Assembly (NCBI RefSeq): GCF_025452195.1
Contig: NZ_CP104973.1
Location: 1,426,001 to 1,490,000, forward strand
Source of the DNA: Phyllobacterium zundukense
Lineage (GTDB): Bacteria; Pseudomonadota; Alphaproteobacteria; Rhizobiales; Rhizobiaceae
Direction of reading: 5' to 3'
Length of the DNA: 64,000 nt
In this document: positions 35,101-43,634 of the stretch, one piece after another
Position numbering within the stretch: the stretch's first letter is position 1
Layout of the letters: every line of letters begins with the position of its first letter
Made by a program: the position numbers and the translations under genes
Notes under the pieces: generated by a model
Told to the model about the DNA's origin: nothing
Databases searched by the model: none
Seen by the model: only the letters and a program-made list of their open reading frames with translations

Positions 35101-36488
35101 AAGCTGACCGGAGCGGCCGGCGTACCCGAGATCACGATGTCATCCGAGGTATTAGGAATTCCGTCAGCTCCGATGCCGGTGATCACCTGCGCGAAGCCTG
35201 TTGCCGGATCGGGAATGAAGTTGCCGTATTGATCGGTCCTGAGCAGCGGAACGCTGCCGACATCGGCGTCAGTCAAGTCGATGCCGAGCATTGTGCGCGC
35301 CTGGGCCTTGACTTCGGCCCAGGTAGCCATGCCGCCATTGCCGCCCTCGATCAGGTTGCCAGTCGCAACCGTCCGTCCGGTCGCGGCGCTGGTTTCATAT
35401 TGCCGGATGAACACCTGATGCGAGGAATGCGACGTATAGGTCTGGTTCTGGTCGACATAGGAGGTAGTCGTATTGACGGGACGGCCGTCGTCGAGGCTCT
35501 CGTCCACGCCGACGGTCGCAGGGTTGTCACCGAGGAAACCGTCAGCTCCGGGTGAGGTCGTGGCGCGCGTTAGAATCATGAAGTTCGGCGGATTCGGGTT
35601 CTCCGCAGTCGGTGTCACATAGAGCGGGTCGTCCGGCTGCAACGGGATCATCACCGCGCCGTTGCCGCCCTTGTTGACAAGGTCGAGACCGTGATCGAAG
35701 AACTGGCCGAATAGTGTGAACCAGGAGTTGAATGGAGCCGATAGACCCTCGTCCGGCGCAATATTGGGAAGATGGACGTTGGCGCCGTCCAACTCGATGC
35801 CATTGGCTGCGAGCAGTTCGTACAGCCCACCGGTCCCGCCGGCTGCGGCATCGAGGGTTGCCTGCGCAGCCGCGAGCGCTGCGGCCGCGTCGGCGGCCGC
35901 CGTCTGCAACCCAGTATTCCCGGGGTTAGCGGCTGCAGCGGCCGCTGCGGCGGCTTCAACGCGCTGGGCATCGGCAACTGCCCTGAATTCGTCTTGAAGG
36001 GGAGCATAGGCCGCCGAGATCGTCGCGGTGATTACCATGCCGGGATCATTGTTGCCGGCGCGCTGAAGCGCCGTCAGGATCGCCGCAGGATTGCCGAGCG
36101 TCTGGTCGACTATCAGGTTGGAGATCGTGCGAACTTCAGGATCGATGACGTCGCCCGGATCGGCAAATGTTCCCGGACCATCGACATCGTTGCCCGGGGT
36201 ATAGGTGATAGGAATTGGTCCCGATGGTCCCGCGCCATCAGGATCGACCATCACGGTCCGGTATTGCGGGGCAAGCAGCTCGAGGAACTCCTGGTCGGCG
36301 GCACCCCACTGTTCCTGACCCGGCAACAGATGGTTGTAGCTGCCGTCGACGGTCCGCAGTCCCCAGGCCAGATTATAGGTGGGGATCAGGCCGCCTGGGC
36401 CGTACAGCGGTGTCCCCGCAGCATGGGCCTCTGCAATTTTGATCTGCGCCAGGATGAAATCCAGATCCGAACGAATATAGCTGACCAT
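29187..36488 (-). CDS. Giant secreted animal-type haem peroxidase with RTX repeats
   Basis: 2433 residues. Residues about 240-900 are a peroxidase of the peroxidase-cyclooxygenase superfamily: FGQFFDHGLDL carries the distal His266 and haem-linking Asp265; GDGRVNEN carries the distal Arg518 and Glu521 (Met of myeloperoxidase is Asn); YRFGHSML gives the proximal His651; INLARGRD supplies Asn733. Thus the catalytic set is complete. RTX nonapeptides follow (about 1005-1310), then beta-sandwich and cadherin/Ig-like units (about 1440-1950) and a second RTX block (about 2140-2260). The end, SIKGNHDLTNSDFHL, fits an uncleaved T1SS signal. No N-terminal signal peptide. Its own exporter lies downstream. 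RBS GGGAGAG precedes ATG 36488. Confidence 0.93.
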   Translation of the reverse strand: MVSYIRSDLDFILAQIKIAEAHAAGTPLYGPGGLIPTYNLAWGLRTVDGSYNHLLPGQEQWGAADQEFLELLAPQYRTVMVDPDGAGPSGPIPITYTPGNDVDGPGTFADPGDVIDPEVRTISNLIVDQTLGNPAAILTALQRAGNNDPGMVITATISAAYAPLQDEFRAVADAQRVEAAAAAAAAANPGNTGLQTAAADAAAALAAAQATLDAAAGGTGGLYELLAANGIELDGANVHLPNIAPDEGLSAPFNSWFTLFGQFFDHGLDLVNKGGNGAVMIPLQPDDPLYVTPTAENPNPPNFMILTRATTSPGADGFLGDNPATVGVDESLDDGRPVNTTTSYVDQNQTYTSHSSHQVFIRQYETSAATGRTVATGNLIEGGNGGMATWAEVKAQARTMLGIDLTDADVGSVPLLRTDQYGNFIPDPATGFAQVITGIGADGIPNTSDDIVISGTPAAPVSLATAIRTNHAFLADIAHGAAPEGLADGDTEIGGNIPIDGEYDNELLDAHFIAGDGRVNENIGLTAVHHVFHAEHNRLVEHTKEVTLADAQAILDGGGSEAEAVAFLNEWLAVDVTSVPADATGLIWDGARLFQAAKFGTEMQYQHLVFEEFARKIQPNINVFLVPDGFDTTLNPSIVAEFAHVVYRFGHSMLTESIDQFDPTFTPDHISLIQGFLNPTAFNGPGGTIDDGVAAGSIIRGMTRQVGNQIDEFVTSALRNNLLGLPLDLATINLARGRDTGVPSLNTARAEFYEASNQNVLLKPYESWVDFAGHLKNEASIINFIASYGTHTLITTADTLQEKRDAALTIITGVSVGGMAVPADALDFLNATGAYAGGSLGGLNNVDLWIGGLAEETMPFGGMLGSTFNFVFEVQMENLQSGDRFYYLQRLDGLHLFGEMENNSFAAMIMRNTDATHLPSDVFSTPGLILEVDRTKQYNPDLGEDAGLDGILQDDPGTAVDESADNRGLDPVGSGILTQLVIRNNPATPGADTNYLRYTGDDHVVLGGTDGADFLIAGIGDDTLFGDGGNDNMDGGFGNDIINGGDGDDIIKDSGGDDNIKAGKGNDVVHAGPGLDLVMGNDGQDFIFLGTDAGSEVFAGTGNDFIYGNKNAERILGNEGDDWIETGTFDGAPGDNFDEIFAHDGIDGNDVFLGDGGFDEYIGEGGDDVMVGSAGRGKMVGMSGFDWATYKDNLVGVNADLSIPIIFDEAPTLPQNAALDEYESMEGLSGTRFNDVLKGTQDVAADRAPLANGGTTGYRGSVLDAEGIALIQGLQEVLGAGVTTFDGGDIILGGDGSDAITGNAGDDIIDGDKYLDVQIAVYAAGDTEHAGTPIALHKSMTTLAASMFNGSINPGQLGIVRMIKNSNDDPDSDGIADVDRAVFSGARDEYDIDFNTDGTITVAHTGGLATDGTDTIRNVEILDFTDQDISLQAPTLDLHGDVTTTTTVSVPNAYRDFFDTAAFNNSNGTVNWAGTPWVEADDSGGVTAGQIQLDAGAFGGSNELRFLSGDGASIARTVNLSGLTTATLSFDYDRLNNGNSIDAGETIEVQFSASGSFAPGNFTVLQTIGSNSGNPFTGAGSSSLNLNLTGAGANSAIRFVSSAINTVGEEVRINNFNIATTTSTTTTVPGTPGNNYQASYAENGLGVAIAAGALITDDGTTMASAQVVLTNASAGDVLSVLGGLPGGITSSVDSSVPGQITLNLSGTASIANYRTAIQQVRYANSSDNPTPGARIIQVTVNDGLLNSNVATATVTVTATNDAPVGNNDTVITNVAAGNFSIALSALLANDTDPEGSPVTITSVGGQNGLNAPTLGATAVTVSNTGGPGGSFNYVASDGALTDPTTTVTVTQVTGTINGGAGSEIIVGDLNGTTINGGGGNDNINAGDGGDTISGGTGDDIILAGTGNDTIIWNAAGATDGFDMVNGEAGGIDTFIVNGVVGTAETFRIYARAEAILAGIAVSGANTEIIITRTVGLTTTIIAELDNIEEISVNTLNTTANNGNNPNTPDGGVNNGDTIQVIGNFNTPFTSLNFSTITIDGNTGDDTVDISALSSAHRIVFRSNGGNDTIVGNLRPQDVIELPNGATIADYEATIEDGVTTLTSSEQTIKFTAPDGMPQIGGDPVDDDDDVPAPGSDSPGAPVVGTANADVLLGTANGETIIALGGTDTVMGGAGADVIRGDEGDDFISAQDGDDMAFGGAGSDDVLGGAGNDMLYGDAGSDRIFGDAGNDLINTGSGNDTAHGGDGNDMFVAEASDGNDNYYGDAGSDTLDMAAITANLTVDLGTGFAGRGSALGSQSGNDTLWNVENVVTGSGNDTITASSAVNVIDGGAGNDTFRFLSAGDADGDTIAGFQPGDKLDLGGIDANGGAGGNQSFTLVAGSTLSGAAQLVVTHETREDGEYTIVQGSVDGDSGAELRLSIKGNHDLTNSDFHL

Positions 36489-36597
36489 GTTACTCTCCCA
36501 TTAGACACAAGAAATCGCCGCGTCGGGCGATGTTTCCGCTTTACGTCTGCTCATGCCGACGCATTTACTTTGACCCTCAACTTGGTTTCTCTTGACC

Positions 36598-36626
36598 GTT
36601 CGCAGAACAATGGAACAAACTGGTTC
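36598..36626. promoter_or_regulatory. Cluster of four GTTC/GAAC half-sites upstream of the peroxidase
   Basis: GTTC (36598), GAAC (36605), GAAC (36613) and GTTC (36623) lie within 29 bp: GTTC-N3-GAAC-N4-GAAC-N6-GTTC. The region is shared by the divergent peroxidase and histidine-kinase genes. The spacing does not match the LexA box (N7). A binding site of the neighbouring NarL-type regulator is possible. Nothing else stands out in 36489-36740. Confidence 0.35.
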
Positions 36627-36740
36627 AAAATAACTTCGGCACGAGTTTCGATAGTCGGATGATGTCAAGGGGGAGGCAAACTTGATAGTTCGGAAGGTCC
36701 AGTCAAAAACACAGACTTTCGTCGGCGGAAAGGTGGGACT

Positions 36741-38201
36741 TTGGGCCCGAGTCAAAATGTGACCTATGGCCCCAAGGATGAAGGTAGTCCTTCAAAATCC
36801 AACACCCTGTTCCGATATTGGCACAGCCTGGGTTTGACAGCACAATTTCTTATTGTGGCGGCGCTCATCGTCTGTGGATCGATGGCGGTACTGGGTGAGT
36901 GGCTAAGCTCGCAGATCGCCGCGAGCCAGCTTCGAAGCCGGGCAGAAGCGGGTGCTCTCTACGTAGAAGGCTTCCTTGCCCGCCATGTGGAAGAGGGTCC
37001 CGCTGGATTAAATGTATCCTCAGATCGCCAAAAGGAACTCGATGACTTGCTGATCGGGACAGAGCTGGCCAAGCGTGTCGAAGGTTTCAGGATCTGGCGT
37101 CAGGACGGCACAATTATCTACAGCACAGACAAATCGCTTATGGGAAAGCGGCTACCATCGGCCGACATCGACAAGGCGTTTGCCGGGACAGTCGTTTCGC
37201 AACTCGAAGTTGGACACAATGATGCGGGAGATATTGAGCACAGCGGTGATCGCTCGTTGATCGAGATCTACGCTCCCATTTATCGCGCAGGCTCACGCGA
37301 GGTGATTGCAGTAGGGGAACTCTATGAAGAAGCTGAAGAGTTTATTGTTCAGCGCAACCGGGCTCAGCGCCATACCTGGGCTATTGTCGGTGCGACTACC
37401 CTCGCAATCATGGGTCTGCTTTTTCTCATAGTCAGGCGCGCGAGCAATGTCATCGAAAGCCAGCGAATAACGCTGAAGTCCCAGTTGGCCAACGCGCAAG
37501 CATTGGCTGAACAGAACACAAAACTTCGAAAGGCTGCCGACCACGCCCGTATGGACGCGACCAAATCCAATGAGACGCTACTCAACCGCATTGGCTCTGA
37601 TCTGCACGACGGACCGGTTCAACTGCTCAGTCTTTTGATCCTCAGGCTTGGAGGCAGTTCTTCCGGCCCGGGGAAAGGTTCGGATTTGCCGAAAAGTACG
37701 CCTCAGGAACTTCATCCCTCACGGCTGGCGAGCCAAGTGCTTATGGAGCTGCGCGAACTCTCGACGGGACTTGTTCTGCCAGAGATCGAGAATATGCCGC
37801 TCGAAGCGGCGCTTCGTGTTGCTGTGGAACGTCACGAGTATACGACCGGTTCCGTCGTCAGCGCGAGCTATGATGGCCTGCCTGAAAACGTCGCGCATCC
37901 ATTGAAGATTTGCCTCTACCGTGTTGTTCAGGAGGGGCTGAATAACGCGTTCCGGCATGCTGGGGCACGTGAACAGCGTGTAACTGCTTCGGCCGAGGAC
38001 AATGTAATTACCGTTATTGTCAGTGATGCGGGACCAAGTGCAAAACAAGATATCAAGACAATGGGACGCAGACATCCTCTGGGGCTTCAGGGTATTCGTA
38101 ACCGCGTGGAAGCTTTTGGCGGTTCGGTGCAGTTCCAGCAGCGCGGCGGTGATGGCACGCAGTTGATCGTATCTGTCCCGCTGGAAAGCAACTCGGCCTA
38201 A
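36741..38201 (+). CDS. NarL-type (HisKA_3) membrane sensor histidine kinase
   Basis: 486 residues: a membrane helix near 32-52, a periplasmic sensor of about 160 residues (EGFRIWRQDGTIIYSTDKSLMG is PAS/dCache-like), a second helix near 213-232, a coiled linker, then the short dimerisation motif with the phospho-acceptor in GSDLHDGPVQLL (His289) and a HATPase (VVQEGLNNAFRHAG, HPLGLQGIRNRVEAFGG). The start is TTG 36741, with AAAGGTGG just upstream. It converges on its likely partner regulator (7 nt apart) and is divergent from the peroxidase. Confidence 0.88.
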   Translation: MGPSQNVTYGPKDEGSPSKSNTLFRYWHSLGLTAQFLIVAALIVCGSMAVLGEWLSSQIAASQLRSRAEAGALYVEGFLARHVEEGPAGLNVSSDRQKELDDLLIGTELAKRVEGFRIWRQDGTIIYSTDKSLMGKRLPSADIDKAFAGTVVSQLEVGHNDAGDIEHSGDRSLIEIYAPIYRAGSREVIAVGELYEEAEEFIVQRNRAQRHTWAIVGATTLAIMGLLFLIVRRASNVIESQRITLKSQLANAQALAEQNTKLRKAADHARMDATKSNETLLNRIGSDLHDGPVQLLSLLILRLGGSSSGPGKGSDLPKSTPQELHPSRLASQVLMELRELSTGLVLPEIENMPLEAALRVAVERHEYTTGSVVSASYDGLPENVAHPLKICLYRVVQEGLNNAFRHAGAREQRVTASAEDNVITVIVSDAGPSAKQDIKTMGRRHPLGLQGIRNRVEAFGGSVQFQQRGGDGTQLIVSVPLESNSA

Positions 38202-38208
38202 GAACGTT

Positions 38209-38877
38209 CTAGTGGCGCGACATTGGTTCCCTTTGGCCGCCGACCTCGAGCTTCTGGGCGGCAATGAGAACTTCCAGCCGATTTCGGGCATGCAGTTTCT
38301 GCATCAGAATTGTCATGTAATTCTTGACGGTCTTCTCTCCGATGCCCAGCCCAACGGCAATTTCGCGATTTGTAAACCCTCGCAGCAGTAGGCGAACGAT
38401 CTGCTCCTCACGTATGCTCAACTTGATGGGACCCGCAGACATCCGTCGCAAAGAAGCAATTCTCAAGGCCTCGACGACCTTGCAGGCAAAACTTGGAGTG
38501 ATGTAGGTTTCGCCACTATGGGCCGCCCTTACGCCTTGAATGAGTTCTTCGGCGCTGCTGCCCTTCAAGATATAACCGCTGGCACCGGCGTTGAGAGCCC
38601 GCACTGCATAGTCGCTTGCAGTCATGGCGGTGAACGCCACCACTTTCGTGCCGCCTGATTTCGTGACGATCTCGGTAATTACATCAAAGACGTTGCCGGG
38701 CATGAACAGGTCGAGGACCATAACGTCCGGACGCAGCTTTTTGTTTATTTGAAGCGCATCATCGGCAGTTGCCCCCTTGGCGACGACCGTAAAATCGTCA
38801 TTCACTTCAAAGAGATTGACCACGCCTGCCAGCAACAGCGGATGGTCGTCGACCAACGCGATCGATATTGAACCCAT
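38209..38877 (-). CDS. NarL/LuxR family response regulator
   Basis: 222 residues: a receiver domain (ALVDDHPLLLAGV, Asp10/Asp11 pocket, phospho-acceptor Asp56 in VLDLFMPG, switch Lys in GYILKGS) and a C-terminal LuxR helix-turn-helix (LSIREEQIVRLLLRGFTNREI, then EKTVKNYMTILMQKL). The frame runs back to 38967, but ATG 38877 has a GAGGG site and starts at the conserved receiver strand. It pairs with the convergent HisKA_3 kinase. Confidence 0.9.
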   Translation of the reverse strand: MGSISIALVDDHPLLLAGVVNLFEVNDDFTVVAKGATADDALQINKKLRPDVMVLDLFMPGNVFDVITEIVTKSGGTKVVAFTAMTASDYAVRALNAGASGYILKGSSAEELIQGVRAAHSGETYITPSFACKVVEALRIASLRRMSAGPIKLSIREEQIVRLLLRGFTNREIAVGLGIGEKTVKNYMTILMQKLHARNRLEVLIAAQKLEVGGQREPMSRH

Positions 38878-39086
38878 GATTATGCCCTCACTTTGCCTTT
38901 GCGGCTTTTGTGGCTGTATTAGGCACTTATTTGGCCGTTCTGTCCTTAAACAATTGGGACTAACCAAAATCGATGGCCTGAAAGCATTGAAATAAGGAGG
39001 TGGCGGGAACTGACAGGGATTGCGTCAAATCTTCCTATGTCGTCGCCCACAGCCGGTGACATGGCAAGCGGATATGAGCATTGGGT

Positions 39087-40496
39087 TCAGGGAATCGTAA
39101 AGATACTGATCTGATCCGTGATGCCGCGAAGAGTAACGGTTTGCGACATCGGCTTGAGACCACGATCCATAAGGACATGGGAAACACGCGGATCGTTGAG
39201 AACCGAACCAGTGGCGAATATCTCGTGCGAGGTTGCAAGGTGCTGGACCCGCGAAGCAATGTTAACAGTTTGCCCGAAATAATCCTGGCGCTCGTTGAGG
39301 CTGACAGCTATGCACGGCCCTTCGTGAATGCCGATTTTCAAGAGCAGGTCTTCGCTGTCACGTTCCTTGTTTAGTCGCAGCATGGCATCGCGCATCCGCA
39401 TCGCCGCTACCAATGCCCGGTCGGGTGTTGGAAAGGTCGCCATTACGGCGTCGCCGATCGTCTTTACAACAGCACCTGCCTCTGCGCCGACAATCTCGTT
39501 GAGTACGCCAAAATGGGCCTTCACAAGATCGAAGGCAGCCAGGTCGCCCACCCTCTCATAGAGCTCGGTCGAACCGCGAAGATCTGTGAAAAGGAACGTC
39601 AGGCTGGTAATACGAAGCTTCTGGTCGACGTCGATGGTATCGGTGCGATAAATATCGCGGAATGTCTGATTCGAAAGTAGAGACTTGGCGGTAAGGAAGG
39701 GGCGGCGTTTGCCCAGCATTGTGTGAAGAGCATCATTGGCCAGGCACACCGATGGGAGCGTGCGAACGTCGGTATGATTCTCGACTGATATCCGCAAGGG
39801 GCCCGGCCGCAAGGTGATGGTCTCGCTGTGACGATGCGCGCGGTCAAATACCAGCGATACGGTCTGCCGCTCTTTGGTCGGTTCGCCCGTCAAGTCCAAA
39901 AATTGAGCGGCGTGGGTTACCGGTTCAAAGACGATAATGAAGGCTCGTGGCAAATGCAGCGATATAACCGCCTTTTCTCCGGGGGGCAGCTCAAGCGACT
40001 CAACAATGAACTCGTCGACTTTTTCCTCAAAATCGTCGTCCGGTAAATCGACTCCCGAGCCCCAGTACACCTGACGGAAATATTCTACGACGGGCAGTTG
40101 GTGGGGATTGTGGGCCTCGATATGGCGTATACGCGGCGTTACGGTGAAGGTAACTTCTACCATTTCGTCGAGCGTCGGCTCGTAGCCTGCAGCACAGAGC
40201 GCACAGGTGTATTCATCGCTTTGCACGGTCTTGAGCGAGGTATTTGCATCAAGAACGCCGCCGCAGCCAGGGCAAAGAACATTCCACGACATTTCGAACA
40301 GGCCGAGACGTGATGCCTGCAGGAAGGCGCTGATCGTCTGCTCTTCGTCAAGTTGTTCGCTGGCTGCGAAGGCCAGCGCATTGATGCGGCTTAGCTTGCG
40401 ATCCGGCGCTTCGCGCACGAGCCGTTCCAGGGCATCGACAACGCGGGGCGTGGCCGATTGACGGAGCATTGCGAACAAAGGCTGAGCTTCACTCAT
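39087..40496 (-). CDS. Class III adenylate/guanylate cyclase with N-terminal zinc-ribbon-like module
   Basis: 469 residues. The N-terminal part (about 1-280) has a CPGC...CALC pair typical of a zinc ribbon and looks like the DUF5939 module found beside cyclases. The C-terminal domain is a class III cyclase: metal-binding FTDLRGST and KTIGDAVMATF aspartates, the NIASRV transition-state Asn/Arg, and GIHEGPC. It is soluble. The product is cAMP or cGMP; the substrate-specifying residues are not resolved here. The frame continues into the tRNA gene, so the start is placed at ATG 40496. Confidence 0.85.
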   Translation of the reverse strand: MSEAQPLFAMLRQSATPRVVDALERLVREAPDRKLSRINALAFAASEQLDEEQTISAFLQASRLGLFEMSWNVLCPGCGGVLDANTSLKTVQSDEYTCALCAAGYEPTLDEMVEVTFTVTPRIRHIEAHNPHQLPVVEYFRQVYWGSGVDLPDDDFEEKVDEFIVESLELPPGEKAVISLHLPRAFIIVFEPVTHAAQFLDLTGEPTKERQTVSLVFDRAHRHSETITLRPGPLRISVENHTDVRTLPSVCLANDALHTMLGKRRPFLTAKSLLSNQTFRDIYRTDTIDVDQKLRITSLTFLFTDLRGSTELYERVGDLAAFDLVKAHFGVLNEIVGAEAGAVVKTIGDAVMATFPTPDRALVAAMRMRDAMLRLNKERDSEDLLLKIGIHEGPCIAVSLNERQDYFGQTVNIASRVQHLATSHEIFATGSVLNDPRVSHVLMDRGLKPMSQTVTLRGITDQISIFTIP

Positions 40497-40550
40497 AGAA
40501 AGTATTCTACACCGAAATCGGTGGGCGGACAGCGAATTCGTGGCAAGTGA

Positions 40551-40640
40551 TGGCGGAGAGGGAGGGATTTGAACCCCCGATGGAGTTGCCCCCATGCCGC
40601 ATTTCGAGTGCGGTGCTTTCAACCACTCAGCCACCTCTCC
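40551..40640 (-). tRNA. tRNA-Ser (CGA anticodon)
   Basis: The 90-nt minus-strand sequence folds as a class II tRNA: a 7-bp acceptor GGAGAGG/CCTCTCC, D arm, anticodon stem CCGCA/TGCGG with loop CTCGAAA (anticodon CGA, reading UCG), a long variable arm, GGTTCAAAT T loop and encoded CCA end. Confidence 0.95.
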
Positions 40641-40786
40641 GCGTGAGGGATATGATATCCCCGATCCATTTGCCGGATGTGGAACCCGGCTGATGCCGCG
40701 ATGCCCCGAAGGGCTCGGCTTGAGCGTGCGACCGGCTAGATAGCGGGCAAAGCTTCAGGATACAAGAGTAATTTGCGTTAAATTTC

Positions 40787-40815
40787 TTGACTCAGCGCCG
40801 AACCTGATCCTATAA
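40787..40815 (+). promoter_or_regulatory. Sigma-70 promoter of the rplU-rpmA operon
   Basis: TTGACT (40787-40792), 17-bp spacer, CTATAA (40810-40815). It leaves a leader of about 160 nt before rplU that holds GC-rich inverted segments. In the rest of the 340-bp stretch between tRNA-Ser and rplU I see no gene. Confidence 0.75.
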
Positions 40816-40982
40816 GCGCCCGTCAACTGGCGTGGGGGATTCTCCGCGCCGTTTGTTTTTGAATTCGGGCGCCTTTATTCGTATGCGTAAGAGTGCCTTT
40901 CGATCAATCTGTCACGACTGACAAAAAGACGGTTATTGCCGAAAAACGGCACTAAACCGAACCGAACTCCGAAAGGGAAAAA

Positions 40983-41462
40983 ATGTTCGCAGTCATCAAG
41001 ACCGGTGGTAAGCAGTATCGCGTTGCCGCCAATGACCTGTTGAAGGTCGAGAAAGTTGCCGGCAACGCCGGTGATATCGTTGAATTCGCCGAAGTTCTGA
41101 TGGTTGGCATCGGAGCTGATGCAACTATCGGTGCTCCTGTTGTCGGTGGTGCGCTGGTTACAGCCGAAGTCGTCGAGCAGGGCCGCGCACGCAAGGTCAT
41201 CGCCTTCAAGAAGCGTCGTCGCCAGAATTCCAAGCGTACGCGCGGTCATCGTCAGGAGTTGACGACGATCCGTATCTCGGAAATCCTGACCGATGGCGCG
41301 AAGCCTTCCAAGAAAGCTGCTGAAAAGCCGGCGAAGAAGGAAGCTGCTCCGAAGGCTGAAGCTGCTGCTGCGGACGCAAACGAGACGAAAGCCGCCCCAA
41401 AGGCCAAAGCTGCGCCGAAGAAGGCTGCTGCCAAGACTGAGAAGCCCGCATCGGGCGAATAA
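40983..41462 (+). CDS. rplU: 50S ribosomal protein L21 with Ala/Lys-rich C-terminal tail
   Basis: The first 103 residues are canonical L21 ([44 protein letters not shown]). A further 55 residues are low-complexity, made of Ala, Lys, Glu and Pro. L21 is usually about 103 residues; longer forms occur in Rhizobiales. It binds 23S rRNA. It is followed by rpmA after 25 nt, the universal order. Confidence 0.96.
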   Translation: MFAVIKTGGKQYRVAANDLLKVEKVAGNAGDIVEFAEVLMVGIGADATIGAPVVGGALVTAEVVEQGRARKVIAFKKRRRQNSKRTRGHRQELTTIRISEILTDGAKPSKKAAEKPAKKEAAPKAEAAAADANETKAAPKAKAAPKKAAAKTEKPASGE

Positions 41463-41487
41463 GAACAAGATTTAGAGGAGCAATCCG

Positions 41488-41760
41488 ATGGCACATAAAA
41501 AAGCTGGTGGTTCGTCACGCAACGGTCGTGATTCCGAATCCAAGCGCCTTGGCGTGAAGAAGTTTGGTGGCGAGAAGGTTCTTGCTGGCAACATTCTCGT
41601 GCGTCAACGCGGAACCAAATGGCATCCCGGCGTCAACGTTGGCCTGGGCAAGGATCACACCCTGTTTGCACTTGAAGCAGGCACTGTTTCCTTCCGCACC
41701 AAAGCCAACGGCCGTAGCTACGTGTCGATCGTCAACCCGATCGCCGAAGCAGCAGAATAG
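41488..41760 (+). CDS. rpmA: 50S ribosomal protein L27
   Basis: 90 residues beginning [20 protein letters not shown], then [22 protein letters not shown], the standard L27 sequence whose N-terminus reaches the peptidyl transferase centre. RBS GAGGAG. A strong terminator follows at 41823-41857. Confidence 0.97.
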   Translation: MAHKKAGGSSRNGRDSESKRLGVKKFGGEKVLAGNILVRQRGTKWHPGVNVGLGKDHTLFALEAGTVSFRTKANGRSYVSIVNPIAEAAE

Positions 41761-41822
41761 CCGGTCCTGCTTGAAGCACCGGCGTCCCATCGGACCCGGT
41801 GTATGGCAACTGCCAAAAGATC

Positions 41823-41857
41823 AAAGGGGAGATGGGATAACCACCCATCTCCCCTTT
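41823..41857 (+). terminator. Rho-independent terminator after rpmA
   Basis: A perfect 14-bp stem AAAGGGGAGATGGG / CCCATCTCCCCTTT with a 7-nt loop. The T-run is short (TTT then CG). Transcription of the GNAT gene probably restarts or reads through. Confidence 0.85.
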
Positions 41858-41877
41858 CGTGTCTGGAGGATAGACAA

Positions 41878-42498
41878 ATGGTTGCTGAAATACTGGAAGA
41901 CGATGAGGAACGGCTGGATCTGATAGACTGTCCCGTTCTCGTTACGGAACGTCTCGTTCTGCGAGCGCCACGTAACGAGGACGTCGATGCAATTGCCCGT
42001 CTCGCCGATAATCTTCACGTAGCCGAAATGCTTTCCCGCATGCCGCACCCCTACACGAAGGAACATGCGGTAGATTTCGTACGGCGCGCCAATGCGGGCG
42101 AGATCGGCAAATGCGTCTATGCCATTACATTGGCGCAATCGGGCACGTTCATTGGTTGCTGCGGTATAAATTATCGTCGCAACAAGGATGAACATGCGCC
42201 TTACCGCAAGGAAGAGTTGGAGATCGGCTACTGGCTGGGCGAATCCTACTGGGGCAAGGGTTATGCAACCGAAGCCGCGCATGCGCTGGTCGATCTGGTG
42301 TTCAGGGCAACACAGGTCGAAAAGCTCTATGCGTCCTGCCGCGTCTCCAATATAGCATCACGCCGGGTAATCTATAAAAGTGGTTTCCAGTATACCAACA
42401 CGGGTATGATGGATTCGATTACTGCCGGGAACGTTCCTGTCGAGCGTTATATGCTTGACCGGAGGACGTGGATTGGTCTGCGCAGCTGGACATCATGA
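41878..42498 (+). CDS. GNAT family N-acetyltransferase (RimJ/RimL-like)
   Basis: 206 residues with the GNAT core: VTERLVLRAPRNEDVDAIARL, the pantetheine-binding region ELEIGYWLGESYWGKGYATEAAHALVD, and KLYASCRVSNIASRRVIYKSGF. The pattern is that of RimJ/RimL-type acetyltransferases in the position kept beside rplU-rpmA-obgE in Rhizobiales. The start at 41878 has TGGAGGA; the frame extends back into the terminator (41803) and that extension is rejected. Confidence 0.88.
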   Translation: MVAEILEDDEERLDLIDCPVLVTERLVLRAPRNEDVDAIARLADNLHVAEMLSRMPHPYTKEHAVDFVRRANAGEIGKCVYAITLAQSGTFIGCCGINYRRNKDEHAPYRKEELEIGYWLGESYWGKGYATEAAHALVDLVFRATQVEKLYASCRVSNIASRRVIYKSGFQYTNTGMMDSITAGNVPVERYMLDRRTWIGLRSWTS

Positions 42499-42504
42499 TT
42501 TCTT

Positions 42505-42538
42505 ACTGGTCGTCTCCAACATCGAGACGACCAGTTTT
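42505..42538 (+). terminator. Rho-independent terminator after the GNAT gene
   Basis: ACTGGTCGTCTC (42505-42516), loop of 7, GAGACGACCAGT (42524-42535), then TTT. Confidence 0.85.
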
Positions 42539-42585
42539 CATTTCGAGGATTTTACTGTAATGCCTCGGAGCATCAAAAGGACTGA

Positions 42586-43626
<1,041 letters not shown>

Positions 43627-43634
43627 GTCGTAAA

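Noticed and set aside
32277..35555. Two long antisense frames (about 500 and 480 codons) opposite the peroxidase gene
   Set aside because: They mirror the RTX and peroxidase coding regions, whose sense product has full catalytic and repeat motifs. The antisense products match nothing.
36598..36626. LexA box upstream of the peroxidase
   Set aside because: The half-sites are spaced by 3, 4 and 6 bp, not the 7 bp required by alphaproteobacterial LexA.
40497..40634. N-terminal extension of the cyclase frame
   Set aside because: It reads through tRNA-Ser and gives a spurious peptide (MAEWLKAPHS...). The real start is ATG 40496.
40551..40640. Integration site of a mobile element at tRNA-Ser
   Set aside because: No integrase gene and no repeated tRNA 3' end were found nearby.
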